Below are positions 1 to 9,611 of a stretch of DNA of 64,000 nucleotides, in pieces. Origin of the DNA: CAZNPU01 sp964575335 (lineage in GTDB: Bacteria > Planctomycetota > Phycisphaerae > Phycisphaerales > SM1A02); assembly GCA_964575335.1 (NCBI GenBank), contig CAZNPU010000012.1, positions 25,922-89,921 of the forward strand. Direction: 5' to 3'. Numbering within the stretch: the stretch's first letter is position 1; every line of letters starts with the position of its first letter. Under the pieces are notes generated by a model, which was not told where the DNA came from, did not search any database, and saw only the letters and a list, made by a program, of their open reading frames with translations. The position numbers and the translations under genes were made by a program.

Positions 1-843
1 CGTGATGTGGAGTTTCTCAAAGCGCTGTATACGCCGCTGGTGATCAATCCCGCGCGGTGGCTGCTGGAGCATCGCGATCATCACGGCTTGCCCAAGCCAA
101 GCTGGGATTTATGGGAAGAGCGCCGGGGCATTCACACCTTTACCGTGGCGGCGACGATCGGTGCGTTGCAGGCCGCTGCCGACTTCGCCCGCGACATGGG
201 CGCACTGGATCACTCAGCTGAATTTGCTGAAGGCGCGCAGCGCATGCGCGGGGCAATGATGCGGCATCTGTGGGTCAAAGAGCACAACCGCTTCGCCCGC
301 ATGGCCACACCCACCGAGGACGGCAGCTATCGACTGGATATGACGCATGACGCAGCCAACTTTGCCGTCTTTGCGTTTGGAGCGCTGCCCGCTGATCACC
401 CCGCAGTGATGGCGGAGATGAAAGCCATTCGCCAGAAGCTCTGGGTGCAGACGCCCATCGGCGGCATCGCGCGCTATCAGCGGGATTACTATCACCAGGT
501 CGAACGCGATGATGTGGAACGCATCCCGGGCAATCCGTGGGTGATCTGCACGCTGTGGTTCGCCCAGCACATAATCGCTGCAGCCAAAACACTGGATGAT
601 CTTGAAGAGGCGCTGGAGTATCTGCATTGGGCGCGCAAGCGCGCTCACGACTCAGGCGTGCTGGCTGAGCAATACAACCCCCACACCGGCGAACCCATTT
701 CTGTCAGTCCGCTGACGTGGTCGCACGCCACCGTCATGACCACGATCATGCAATATCTGCTCAAGCATGCGGAACTCACCGGCAACCGCTCAGGCTCTGT
801 TGCGGAACTGGTGCGCAACCCCGCAATGGAACCGCAGGCGTAA
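1..843 (+). CDS. GH15 glucoamylase/glucodextranase-type glycoside hydrolase, 3' part
   Basis: The reading frame is open from base 1, so the 5' end lies outside the window; 280 residues are visible. They match the second half of the GH15 (alpha/alpha)6 barrel, whose members release glucose from alpha-glucan ends. Two family hallmarks are seen: DLWEERRG, with the general-acid glutamate at bases 115-117, and LAEQYNPHTGEP followed by LTWSHA, with the catalytic-base glutamate at bases 667-669. Both catalytic residues are therefore present and the enzyme is probably active. Substrate (starch, dextran, trehalose or oligosaccharide) cannot be decided from the C-terminal part. It converges with the HlyD-type adaptor gene across 142 bases without an obvious terminator. 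The family call is secure; the exact specificity is not. Confidence 0.85.
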   Translation, partial: RDVEFLKALYTPLVINPARWLLEHRDHHGLPKPSWDLWEERRGIHTFTVAATIGALQAAADFARDMGALDHSAEFAEGAQRMRGAMMRHLWVKEHNRFARMATPTEDGSYRLDMTHDAANFAVFAFGALPADHPAVMAEMKAIRQKLWVQTPIGGIARYQRDYYHQVERDDVERIPGNPWVICTLWFAQHIIAAAKTLDDLEEALEYLHWARKRAHDSGVLAEQYNPHTGEPISVSPLTWSHATVMTTIMQYLLKHAELTGNRSGSVAELVRNPAMEPQA

Positions 844-985
844 ACGACGCTGCTCGCAGACGGCAAACCGCAGGCATGTCGCCATACCCAATGCCGGACG
901 CCAGGCGCAGTCACCGACTTTGCCGGTCTATGTTGTGATTGCGCACCAGCGTAGCGTTGGGATGGCTTGTTGTTCTCAGATCAGT

Positions 986-2740
986 TCAATTCGTTACAGG
1001 TATTACAGGAGCAGCGGGTGCGTCGTCGACGGAGGGATCGGTAGTAGCAGCAGCAGGCACCACATCAGCGGCCTGTGTCTCATCAGAGGCGGTGTGGGCG
1101 TTTGCTGCAACGGCCTCGCCTGAGGTTGCATCGTCATCCCGGCGCTTGTCAGCAGCGATCTGCTGTGATTCATCCGTACCATCGTTCTGCATTCCAGGCG
1201 GTCTGCCGCCGGGGCCGCGCCGGCCCGGACCTTCATCCTTGGGCATCGGCAGACGCGCGACGATTTCCTTGTTTGCCGGTTCATACAGCAGAACAAGGTC
1301 GCCTTCGTTCACGCCATCTTTGATTTCGATATACAGCTCAGACGCCCGGCCAATGGCGACTTTCCGCTGGGCATAGCCGCCGTCCTGCGGCACGTACACA
1401 TACGCCAGCGGGCCGTTGCGGAAGACTGCCTGAACCGGCACGTGCAGCGAATCTTCCACACGATCGACATAGATATTGGCCCGGCATCGCATGGCCGGCT
1501 TCAACCCGAGATCAGCGCCATTCTCCAGCAGCACGCGAACGGTGTAATCGCGGCGATTGGGATCGCGCCACCCGCCGGATTCCGCCAATACGCCGATGCT
1601 CAATACTTCGCCCATGATCGGCTGATGCGGCATGGCGTCAGAGGTCACCGTTGCCCGCTGGCCGGGCTTGATCAGGCCGCTGAGCGCCTCGCTGACTTTG
1701 ACCGTGGCGATCATCTGCGTGGTGTCGGGCAGAATCATCACCGGCTCGTTGGGATAAAGCTCGGTGCCGACCTGTGGCGGCTGGCCATCGTTGCGGCGAT
1801 TGCCCGATTCCAGCGACGAGTAATACACCACCAATCCGGGCGACGGCGCAACGACAACGCAGTTTCTGAGCTGCTCCCGCAGTTCTTCAAGCTTTTCTTT
1901 TGCGCTGTCAAGCTGATACTGCTTGCTGTCCACCTCGCTCTGGGCGGTGCGCACTTCCGCATCGTACTGCTGCTGGATTCGTTCACGCTCGCTTTTGGCC
2001 TGCTCCAGATCAGACTCTTTCTGCTTCTTGTCCTGGATGTACTGATATTTCTCGTACACCTCCATATCGAGCCTGGCCTGGACGAGGTTGGCGTCCGCCC
2101 GCATCAGCGCGATTTCATCCTGTTTGTATTCGTCGAGGCTGATGAAGCGCTTTTCGAGCAGCTTCTTTGACTCAGCGAAACGCGCCGCAAGCCGCTCGTA
2201 TTCCTTTTCAGCGGTCTCCACCGCCAGTTCAAGCTCCTTGCGACGTGAGACGACTTCGCCTTCATTCCACGACCGCAATGCCAGATCGGCCAGTTGTATC
2301 GCGAGGTCGGCTTTGGCCAGTTCGGCTTCGCGCGTCTTGATTTTGATTTCCAGGTTGGCCTGCGCGGAAATCAGCGCAGCTTCAGCCGTGTTTACGCGGT
2401 CCTGCTGATCGCGAAGCTGATTGCGAATTTCCTCATCATTCAGCCGCATCAGCACATCGCCCGCTTTGACGAACGTGCCTTCAGCGACGATTTCGGTGAT
2501 GATGGCGCGGCTGTCGAGACGATTGCGGATCTCGATCTGCTTCATCGCAGCCAGTTCGCCGGATACGGGAATGACGATATCGAAGTCGCCGCGACGCACG
2601 AGGAAGGCGTCATCGGAGTGAGTGGCGCCCGCCTCGCCGCCGCCGCGCAGCACCAGTCCAATGGCGCCGGCTGCGGCAAGCAGAACGACGAGAAGAAGAA
2701 CGATAATCGCGGTCTGTCCGCGTGGGGCGTATTGTTTCAT
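986..2740 (-). CDS. HlyD/RND-type periplasmic adaptor subunit of an efflux system
   Basis: 584 residues from an ATG at 2740; an upstream frame extension to 2830 is possible but would place about 30 polar residues before the membrane anchor. Residues about 11-33 form one transmembrane helix. A lipoyl/barrel-sandwich half follows, then a long charged coiled coil (about 90-300, rich in Glu, Lys, Gln and Arg), the second lipoyl half near a VVAPSPGLVVYY segment, and a beta-barrel domain. This is the membrane-fusion layout that links an inner-membrane pump to a TolC-type channel. The tail is Pro/Ala/Asp-rich and probably disordered. The gene follows the TolC-like gene in the same direction with a gap of about 300 bases. 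No ABC or RND pump is encoded beside it, so the partner must lie elsewhere. Confidence 0.85.
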   Translation of the reverse strand: MKQYAPRGQTAIIVLLLVVLLAAAGAIGLVLRGGGEAGATHSDDAFLVRRGDFDIVIPVSGELAAMKQIEIRNRLDSRAIITEIVAEGTFVKAGDVLMRLNDEEIRNQLRDQQDRVNTAEAALISAQANLEIKIKTREAELAKADLAIQLADLALRSWNEGEVVSRRKELELAVETAEKEYERLAARFAESKKLLEKRFISLDEYKQDEIALMRADANLVQARLDMEVYEKYQYIQDKKQKESDLEQAKSERERIQQQYDAEVRTAQSEVDSKQYQLDSAKEKLEELREQLRNCVVVAPSPGLVVYYSSLESGNRRNDGQPPQVGTELYPNEPVMILPDTTQMIATVKVSEALSGLIKPGQRATVTSDAMPHQPIMGEVLSIGVLAESGGWRDPNRRDYTVRVLLENGADLGLKPAMRCRANIYVDRVEDSLHVPVQAVFRNGPLAYVYVPQDGGYAQRKVAIGRASELYIEIKDGVNEGDLVLLYEPANKEIVARLPMPKDEGPGRRGPGGRPPGMQNDGTDESQQIAADKRRDDDATSGEAVAANAHTASDETQAADVVPAAATTDPSVDDAPAAPVIPVTN

Positions 2741-3041
2741 GGCAATTCCCGAATTCCTCAACGGTGGCCGAATCGTCCTGTTTCCGCGCGCAAGCCGTCG
2801 CGTCAATTCCGATTCACTCCTTGATACCAATATCCCTAGCCTAGCGTTTCATCGACTGAACTTCGACAAATCTGCGGTTTTCGCCTCACACGTAAGTTCT
2901 CGACCCGTGGTATTACAGGCGAATTCCCCAAACTCACACTTAACATAGGCCAGCGATCGCAACGCAGCGGCCGCGGCTTTCCCAAACCCGCTTCACATGC
3001 GGTCGTTCCCTGGCGGGCATGCTCCTTCGCGGCCCGTTTGC
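2741..3041. other. Gap between efflux channel and adaptor genes
   Basis: About 300 bases separate the two leftward efflux genes. A 69-codon minus-strand frame is present but has no protein-like composition or recognisable motif. I see no clear hairpin, repeat or promoter, so the two genes may be transcribed together or separately. Confidence 0.4.
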
Positions 3042-4889
3042 TCATCCAACCGTACTCAATGGCTCATCTGCAGGTTCAAATGGTTCAGCAGGAGGATCGG
3101 CAGGGGCTGAATGATTCGGCGGCGCCGGGGCGTCAGGCGCCGGGTCAGGATCATGCCTGTGGTCGATCATCATGCCCTGCAGGAAGCGGATCGATCCATC
3201 GGGATTGACGCGAAGCTGGCCGGTTTCGAGCAGATAGCGAAGAATCGCCACTTCCAAGTCACGTCGCGCAGCGTCACGGGCGTCCTGAGCGCGGAGCAAT
3301 TCGTCAGCCGCTTCGCTGCGATCACGTGCCGTTGCGCGGTCGGGAGCTGCATCGATGCTGGCCCGCCGCTCTTCGCCGATCTGCACGCTTTGTTCCTGAA
3401 TCTGCAATGCATACAGCGCGCGGTCGATGTCGCGGGCCGCAGCGCGAACCCCCACTGCAATTAGATCTCGCTGCTCGTCATACGCGCGCAGCGCCCGTTC
3501 AAGCCGAATCTGCGCTTCACGCAGAGTAAGCCGCTCGATTTCGCGATCCAGCGGCACGCTGAAAAGCACACCCGCGCGGAGATCGCTGTCGTGCGGTTCA
3601 AAACGCAGTCCCGACCGTGCCCGCCGCCGATTGGTGGGAATGGATACCGATCCGAACACATCAAGATCGGGCAAGAGATCGTTTCGGGCAATTTCGACGA
3701 TGCGCCGGGCGTCATCCACGATGTCGCGCTGCGTCTGCAGATCAAGCCGCAGCTTCATCGCCAGACGCACCGCCTCTTCCAGATCGACGGAAGGAATCGG
3801 CAAATCTAGCGTGGAGGGGACAATGATCACATCCTGGTCGATCGGCAGGCCAAGCCGCACCTTGAAGCGATCGACCGCCAGACGATAGAACTCGCGGCGC
3901 GTGTTGAGATTGTCCAGCGCGCGAAAGGTGTCCTGCTCGGCCAGAGCTGCTTCAAAGCGAGGGGTGCGGCCGGCCTCATACAGCGCCAGCTCGCGCTCCT
4001 GCACTTCCAGCAGGCGCGTCACCTGCCGCTCAGCGTTCATGACCGCCTGCTGCTGCACGACCAGATCGAGAAACTCCTGCGCGATGTCAAACAGAAATTC
4101 GCGGCGAAATATCTCGAAATCACGTGCGGCGTACACCAGATTGCGCTCGGCTTGTATGCGCGTTTCGCGGGCCGAAAGCCCTGCACCCCGCAGGAGCGGA
4201 ATGTCGGCTTCGAGAATCAGCTCTGCGCTTTGAACATTCTCACCCGCTACGCGCCGATGCAGGTCTTCAGTGGCGGCGGCAAGCAGGCGTGCGGAAACCT
4301 CGCCCCCGTAGGGCAGACGCTGCGTGACGGCAAGCTCGTTGACGACCTGAAGCGCTGCGTCGTACAGGCCGTCATCGCCAAACGCCACAACCTCGGCACG
4401 AACATCGTTGAAAAACCGCGGTCCCCACAGATGCCGCTCCTGCAACAGCCGCAACGCCGCCAGAACGTATTGCTCCTGGGCGAACTTGTATTCGCGGCTG
4501 CTTCGCGTCGCCAGAGAAAGCGCATCAGCGAGCGTCAGTTTGAGCGCATTGGGACTGATTTCGCCGTAGCGGTTCAGCCGGTCCAGCACGTTGTCAGCCT
4601 CATCGATGGCGCTGAACGGAAGCGCATCAGCGGGCGGATTGAACGTTGGAGGCTGCTCGGCTGCGGGGTCGGCCGATTCGGGAAACGCCACGGGCTTCTG
4701 AGCATCGGGCACGACCAGCGGTGAGAAGGCATCAGGCCCAATGTTCTGGCTGGTCTGGGCTAAAAGCTGCTCGACACGGCGGTCGATGCGCCGAAAGCTG
4801 GATTCACAACCTGTTGCAAAACAAGCAGTTGCAGCCAGCAAGAGTATGATGGCACGACAATGACGATAAACGGGCAACAGTTCCTGCAT
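3042..4889 (-). CDS. TolC-family outer-membrane efflux lipoprotein
   Basis: 615 residues. The N terminus has a short basic region, a hydrophobic stretch (AIILLLAA) and a lipobox-like FATGC with the acylated cysteine at residue 28, so the protein should be a lipid-anchored outer-membrane component. The body has two repeats rich in long amphipathic helices, with TolC-like features such as LTLADALSLATRSSREY at the start of the first half and VDLEEAVRLAMKLRLDLQTQRD in the second. The C terminus is proline-rich and acidic and probably unstructured. Family role: the trans-periplasmic channel of tripartite export pumps. It sits upstream of the HlyD-type adaptor in the same direction, and its 198-base upstream region is shared with the divergent GH35-like gene. 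Confidence 0.85.
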   Translation of the reverse strand: MQELLPVYRHCRAIILLLAATACFATGCESSFRRIDRRVEQLLAQTSQNIGPDAFSPLVVPDAQKPVAFPESADPAAEQPPTFNPPADALPFSAIDEADNVLDRLNRYGEISPNALKLTLADALSLATRSSREYKFAQEQYVLAALRLLQERHLWGPRFFNDVRAEVVAFGDDGLYDAALQVVNELAVTQRLPYGGEVSARLLAAATEDLHRRVAGENVQSAELILEADIPLLRGAGLSARETRIQAERNLVYAARDFEIFRREFLFDIAQEFLDLVVQQQAVMNAERQVTRLLEVQERELALYEAGRTPRFEAALAEQDTFRALDNLNTRREFYRLAVDRFKVRLGLPIDQDVIIVPSTLDLPIPSVDLEEAVRLAMKLRLDLQTQRDIVDDARRIVEIARNDLLPDLDVFGSVSIPTNRRRARSGLRFEPHDSDLRAGVLFSVPLDREIERLTLREAQIRLERALRAYDEQRDLIAVGVRAAARDIDRALYALQIQEQSVQIGEERRASIDAAPDRATARDRSEAADELLRAQDARDAARRDLEVAILRYLLETGQLRVNPDGSIRFLQGMMIDHRHDPDPAPDAPAPPNHSAPADPPAEPFEPADEPLSTVG

Positions 4890-5087
4890 CTCCGAAGCGG
4901 GAAAAATGGAGCCGACGCACGCGTCGGCAAGGCGATGATGATGTGTTGTACCGCTTCATCGGTTGGATGTGGCAGTTCATCGTTGCTTTTGCCACACGCA
5001 TCGTAGGTCTGGTTACACTTCGTGTGTTTTCAGCCGGCTCGGAAGTCGCGGCGGCAGGCCGGCTCACCGTCGCAGGACTCGCGTAGT

Positions 5088-7949
5088 ATGCCAACAGTCA
5101 CCTATAACGGACAAAGTTTTGCCATCGATGGCCGGCGCATCTGGGTGCTTGGCGCCTCGATTCAGTACGCGCGAACCCCGGTCGCTTCATGGGCGGATCG
5201 CATTGCCGCAGCCAAGCAGGCGGGCTTCAACACCATTGTCACCTCGTGTCCGTGGCTGCTTCACGAGCCGCGGCGGGGACGATTTCACTTCCAGGGCGAT
5301 ACCGACGTCCGGCGGTTCATCCAAACCTGCGGCGAAGCGGGCATGCGGGTCATCCTGCGGGCCGGACCCTACATCGGCGATCACTTCGACGGCGGCGGCA
5401 TCCCCGCGTGGCTGGCGGAGATGCCCGGCGTGATGCTGCGGGAGGCCAACGAGGGCTTTCTCGAACATGTCAGCCGCTATTTCCGGCGACTGCTCAGCGA
5501 GGTTGCTGACCTCCAGGCCACGCAAGGCGGACCGATCCTGCTGGTGCAAAGCGAGCATGCCTGGACGTGTTCCAATGACGACCAGGCGGAACGCTACCTG
5601 CACGAAATCACTCGATTCATCCGCGAAAGCGGCATCACCGTGCCGCTGATCAACGCCAATGACCTCTGGCAGGAATCGCCAGGCACGATCGATACCTGGA
5701 GCGGCTACGACGATCTGCTGATACACCTGCGGCAGTTGCGCACCCTGCAGCCCAATGCACCGCGGCTGGTGAGCGCGTTTGATGCGGCTGGATTTGACAC
5801 GTGGGGCGCAGCAGCCAAAAGCGGGCGGGCCAAGTCGGGCGATAATCACACTGACGCTGCGTCGAAATCGCCTGATGCAGTCCTGCGGCGGGTCGCGGAG
5901 ATTCTGGCGGCGGGCGCTCAGCCCATCGTGTCGCCGTTTCATGGCGGCACCAATTTCGGGTTTCTGGGCGGACGTCTGTCCGGCTGCCCGGACGGGTTTA
6001 TGACCACAAGTGCAGCTAAGGATGCGCCCTTGGGTGAAGCGGGCGGTCGCGGGCCGAAATATCTCGCTCTCAAGCGGCTGATGACCTTTGCCAACCATTT
6101 CAGCTCACTTTTTGCTGAATTGGAGCCGGATTACCACCCGATTGTGCTCGATCCGGCTGATGCTGAACGCGCCTCTGCTCCAAGCCGCGGTCGACGCAAG
6201 GCATCTGCACCCGTGCCCGGCGTTACCGTGGTGCCTTTGCGCGGCTCGCAGGGCCGGGTGGCGTTTGTCTTCGCCAACGGGTCTCATGCCAGCGCATCGC
6301 TGATTTTGAATGACGGCATTCGCCTGCCGGTGAACCTCGGCGAGCAGCCGGTCGGCTGGTACGTGCTGGATGCTGATTTGCAGGGCGCAGGTCGGCTGGA
6401 TTTCGCCAACCTCTGCCCGTGGGCGATTGTGGATCGGGAGATCATTGTCTTCTTCGGCCCGCCGAAGAGCCAGGCGTACCTTTCGGTCGATGGCACGCCG
6501 CTGGAAGCTGTCGTGCCGGCTGAGGGCGGTAAGCCGCTGGTGGTCGATCACAAGGGTCTGACCGTTGTCATCTGCAACCAGACGCAGATCGATTTGACCT
6601 ATCACAACGGCACTGCGGTTTATGTGGGTATCAGCGGTTTTGATTCCCACGGCGCACCGCTGCCTGCGGCTGGGCATTCCAAAGCCTGGGTCATCCGCAA
6701 GGACTGCAGGGTTGAGAGCCTGACGTTTGATCAGGAATCGCCGCCAGTGCATCGGCGCAATGGGCGACGGGAAAGCAACGGCGTGGCGTTGCACGAATGG
6801 CAGGCTGCGTCAGCAGAACTGTACGCCAATGGCCAGTCGCCTCGGTTTGCCTCGCTCGACGGCCCCGAAACGCTCAGCGCCTGCGGAGCATCGTTCGGCT
6901 ACGGCTGGTATCGCGTGAAGATCAGCGGCTCGGGCAAGAAGCTGTGTCATGCGCCATTTGCGGCCGATCGCATGCACCTGTTTCTCGATGGTCAGCCGCG
7001 AGGGGTCATCGGCGTCGGCCCTGGCGCAAAGGCTGGCCCATTTGATCTCAAACTCGGAAAAGGCTCGCAAACGCTTGTCGCATTGCTGGACAACTTCGGC
7101 CGCTTCAGTGACGGCAACGATCTTGCGCAGGCCAAGGGGCTGTATGGCCACCTCTATGAGGTCAAAGCCATGCGCACCGTCAAGCCCAAGATTATCACCG
7201 CCGATCCGATCAACCCGTTTACGATGCGCGGCTTCATTGCCGGGCGCGATGCGAGCCAACTCAGCGACACCACGCAGGTGGCGTGGACGATCACCCATTC
7301 GAAGAAGTCGCCGATTCTGGTCGATGTCAACGGCGCTACGGCTACCGGTACGTTCCTGCTGAACGATCAGCCGCTGGCCTACTACGCAGGCGCGACGGGC
7401 GCGTGCTTCGGCCGCATCATGCTCGATCCGAAAACAACTCCGGCATTCAAGCGAGGCAAGAACGTGCTGCGCTTTGCGCCGGATTTGCGGCAGGACGATG
7501 CGGCCAATGAACTTGCCAAGTGCACGACGATTTACGAATGCGTGAACGCATTGACCGAAGGCGCCTCGTGGGCATTTGCCAAATGGGAGCCGCCGCTGAC
7601 GACGGCGTTCCATGCGGTCAATAAGACCGATGCCCGCACGCTCAAGGGCCTGCCGTGCTGGTGGCGGACCACGTTCACAGTCGAAGCCGACAGCGCCCGC
7701 ATCGCCATGCCGCTCTGGCTTGAGATGATTGGGCTGAGCAAGGGCCAAGCGTACATCAACGGGCATAACCTCGGCCGATACTTCACCGCCACGGGCGAGG
7801 GTAAAGCGGTTGGACCGCAGACGCGGCTGTACGTGCCGGATTCCTGGCTCAAGTACGGTCAATCCAACGAGCTTCTGATCTTTGATGAACACGGCTGCGA
7901 ACCGTTCCGGGTCAAGCTCACATTCAGCCCCGACAGCGGCGGAGCCTGA
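5088..7949 (+). CDS. GH35 beta-galactosidase-like protein lacking both catalytic glutamates
   Basis: 953 residues from ATG 5088, which has AGGA ten bases upstream. The N-terminal third is a GH35 barrel: GGGIPAWL, GGPILLVQ and PFHGGTNFGF followed by DAPLGEAG are all clear. The C-terminal third has the jelly-roll signatures of GH35 enzymes (INGHNLGRY, GPQTRLYVPDSWLKYG). The proton-donor site, normally ENE[FY], reads EHAW here, with Ala158 in place of the donor Glu. The nucleophile site, normally SEFxxGW, reads SAFDAAGF, with Ala230 in place of the Glu. The frame is otherwise intact, so this looks like a maintained but non-hydrolytic homologue, perhaps carbohydrate binding, or an enzyme using other residues. 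No signal peptide is seen at this start. Confidence 0.8.
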   Translation: MPTVTYNGQSFAIDGRRIWVLGASIQYARTPVASWADRIAAAKQAGFNTIVTSCPWLLHEPRRGRFHFQGDTDVRRFIQTCGEAGMRVILRAGPYIGDHFDGGGIPAWLAEMPGVMLREANEGFLEHVSRYFRRLLSEVADLQATQGGPILLVQSEHAWTCSNDDQAERYLHEITRFIRESGITVPLINANDLWQESPGTIDTWSGYDDLLIHLRQLRTLQPNAPRLVSAFDAAGFDTWGAAAKSGRAKSGDNHTDAASKSPDAVLRRVAEILAAGAQPIVSPFHGGTNFGFLGGRLSGCPDGFMTTSAAKDAPLGEAGGRGPKYLALKRLMTFANHFSSLFAELEPDYHPIVLDPADAERASAPSRGRRKASAPVPGVTVVPLRGSQGRVAFVFANGSHASASLILNDGIRLPVNLGEQPVGWYVLDADLQGAGRLDFANLCPWAIVDREIIVFFGPPKSQAYLSVDGTPLEAVVPAEGGKPLVVDHKGLTVVICNQTQIDLTYHNGTAVYVGISGFDSHGAPLPAAGHSKAWVIRKDCRVESLTFDQESPPVHRRNGRRESNGVALHEWQAASAELYANGQSPRFASLDGPETLSACGASFGYGWYRVKISGSGKKLCHAPFAADRMHLFLDGQPRGVIGVGPGAKAGPFDLKLGKGSQTLVALLDNFGRFSDGNDLAQAKGLYGHLYEVKAMRTVKPKIITADPINPFTMRGFIAGRDASQLSDTTQVAWTITHSKKSPILVDVNGATATGTFLLNDQPLAYYAGATGACFGRIMLDPKTTPAFKRGKNVLRFAPDLRQDDAANELAKCTTIYECVNALTEGASWAFAKWEPPLTTAFHAVNKTDARTLKGLPCWWRTTFTVEADSARIAMPLWLEMIGLSKGQAYINGHNLGRYFTATGEGKAVGPQTRLYVPDSWLKYGQSNELLIFDEHGCEPFRVKLTFSPDSGGA

Positions 7950-8057
7950 CCGCGGCCGCTCTGCTGCTGCTGTGGGTAGAGCCAATGCGGATTTGTGCAA
8001 TCTTTCTTTGTCGTTGCTCACTGCCTGGGGGCTGATCGTGAATTACACTCCAGGTAG

Positions 8058-8666
8058 ATGATGCCTGCCGGATTCGATTCGAGCACATGGTCTGAGCAGA
8101 TGATTTCATTGCTCGATGACCATCATTTGGTGATCCTTTCAGATTCGACCTCGCAGCGCAGCACTGCCGGGCGACTGCTGCAGCATCGGCTGGGCATGTT
8201 GCCGGAGACCGAAGTCATCGACATCGACGGCACAGCTGCGCTCGACATGGCTTCCTTTTGTCAGCAGATCATGGCTGCTGCGCGAAACCGATTGGGCGAC
8301 AGCAACGGCAACGGCAATGCTTATCTGCAACGGCTCATTGCGCATCTGCGTATGCTGCGACGCAAGACCAAGCGGCGTTATGTGATCTGGCATGACGCCG
8401 ACGCCATGCTTGAACAGGACGTGGCCACATTCAGCGTTCTTGTGAACGCTCTGCTGGCGGTGGCGGCGGAGCACGAGCACACCACCCGCTCGCCTCTGCT
8501 GCTGCAGCGTGCGGTATTCATCGGCGGCGCCAAGCTGGGCGCATACGCAGAAGACATCCACGGCCAATTCTGCTGCTGGCTCGACGATGCTGACGATGCT
8601 CCGTTCTGGGACGTGCTCAGCGCAGTCGATCGGCCGCGCGTGATTGTCTATCGCATGGAAGGCTGA
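8058..8666 (+). CDS. Conserved-looking hypothetical protein, P-loop-NTPase-like without Walker A
   Basis: 202 residues starting at ATG 8058 or the next codon, with AGG four bases upstream. It is not recognised as a named family. The pattern of hydrophobic strands (LVILSDS, RYVIWHDADAML, RAVFIGGA, RVIVYRM) alternating with helices resembles a small alpha/beta, AAA-like core, and RYVIWHDAD looks like a Walker-B strand. There is no GxxxxGK[ST], so nucleotide hydrolysis is not supported. It is probably soluble and cytoplasmic. It lies between the GH35-like gene and upp, on the same strand with gaps of over 100 bases, so context gives no function. Confidence 0.6.
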   Translation: MMPAGFDSSTWSEQMISLLDDHHLVILSDSTSQRSTAGRLLQHRLGMLPETEVIDIDGTAALDMASFCQQIMAAARNRLGDSNGNGNAYLQRLIAHLRMLRRKTKRRYVIWHDADAMLEQDVATFSVLVNALLAVAAEHEHTTRSPLLLQRAVFIGGAKLGAYAEDIHGQFCCWLDDADDAPFWDVLSAVDRPRVIVYRMEG

Positions 8667-8806
8667 GCGTTTTACGCGCAGCAGGCGAGCATTTACGATT
8701 GGCGCGCCAGGCAGGCGTTGCCAGGTTTCGCGTCCTGTCCGTGCGTGTCCTGACGCGCTGCATTTGCTGGATCAATCAAGCAAGATTCACCTGACCTCAA
8801 CACGAT

Positions 8807-9454
8807 ATGCCGAACCCGCATCGGGATTTTGAGAACCTCCGTTTGTTCGATCACCCGCTGATTCAGCAGAAGTTGACCTGCGCGCGTGATCGCACCACGC
8901 CGCCGACGGAGTTTCGGCGACTGCTCAATGAGATCGCCGGTTTGATGACCTATGAAATCAGCCGCAACTTCCCCACGCGCGAAGTTGAGATTCATACGCC
9001 CTTGGAGCCGACTGTCGGTTACGTGCTGAGCAAACCGGTGACGCTGGTGCCGATTCTGCGGGCCGGGGTGGGTATGACTGATGGCATCCTCGCGCTGATT
9101 CCTGAAGCTCGCGTCGCGCACATCGGCATTTATCGCGATGAACGGTCGCTGCAGCCCGTGGCGTATTACTCAAAGTTTCCCGCTGATCTTGCTGATGGGC
9201 CGGTGCTGCTGATCGATCCGATGCTTGCCACGGGAGGCTCAGCGTCGCACGCGATAACGGAGCTGAAGAATCGTCACTGCCGCGACATCAAGCTCATCTG
9301 TCTGGTCTGTGTGCCTAAAGGCGTGCAGCGGATGCTCAATGAGCATCCGGATGTTACGATCTATGCTGCAGCGATGGATCGACAACTCAATGAACGAGGT
9401 TTCATTCTGCCCGGCCTGGGTGATGCGGGAGATCGAATCTTCGGCACGCAGTAA
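8807..9454 (+). CDS. upp: Uracil phosphoribosyltransferase
   Basis: 215 residues, the normal length for bacterial UPRTase. The enzyme makes UMP from uracil and PRPP in pyrimidine salvage. The PRPP-binding loop is seen as VLLIDPMLATGGSA. PILRAGVGM and IGIYRDE match the conserved family segments, and the uracil-contacting C-terminal part is present (YAAAMDRQLNERGFILPGLGDAGDRIFGT). The start at ATG 8807 gives the usual N terminus with DHPLIQQKL at the expected place. It stands alone, with no pyrimidine genes adjacent; pyrE is 43 kb away in the same window. Confidence 0.95.
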   Translation: MPNPHRDFENLRLFDHPLIQQKLTCARDRTTPPTEFRRLLNEIAGLMTYEISRNFPTREVEIHTPLEPTVGYVLSKPVTLVPILRAGVGMTDGILALIPEARVAHIGIYRDERSLQPVAYYSKFPADLADGPVLLIDPMLATGGSASHAITELKNRHCRDIKLICLVCVPKGVQRMLNEHPDVTIYAAAMDRQLNERGFILPGLGDAGDRIFGTQ

Positions 9455-9611
9455 CAGTCGATCTTCTGGCCTCAATAAATGAATATTGCTGAATCGTTTG
9501 TTGCCGCTGCGATGGTGGCGCAGCAAAACACTGGCTCCTGGCCAAGGTAGGACGGCCGACCAAGTTCGCTTATTGCAAGGTCAGTTCGGTTGTCTGTTCG
9601 CCAGCGTCAAG

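Noticed and set aside
2836..3045. 69-codon minus-strand gene between the efflux genes
   Set aside because: No coding composition, motif or ribosome site.
1..7949. Polysaccharide utilisation locus formed by the GH15, efflux and GH35-like genes
   Set aside because: Orientations differ, there is no transporter or regulator for sugars, and the GH35-like protein lacks its catalytic residues.
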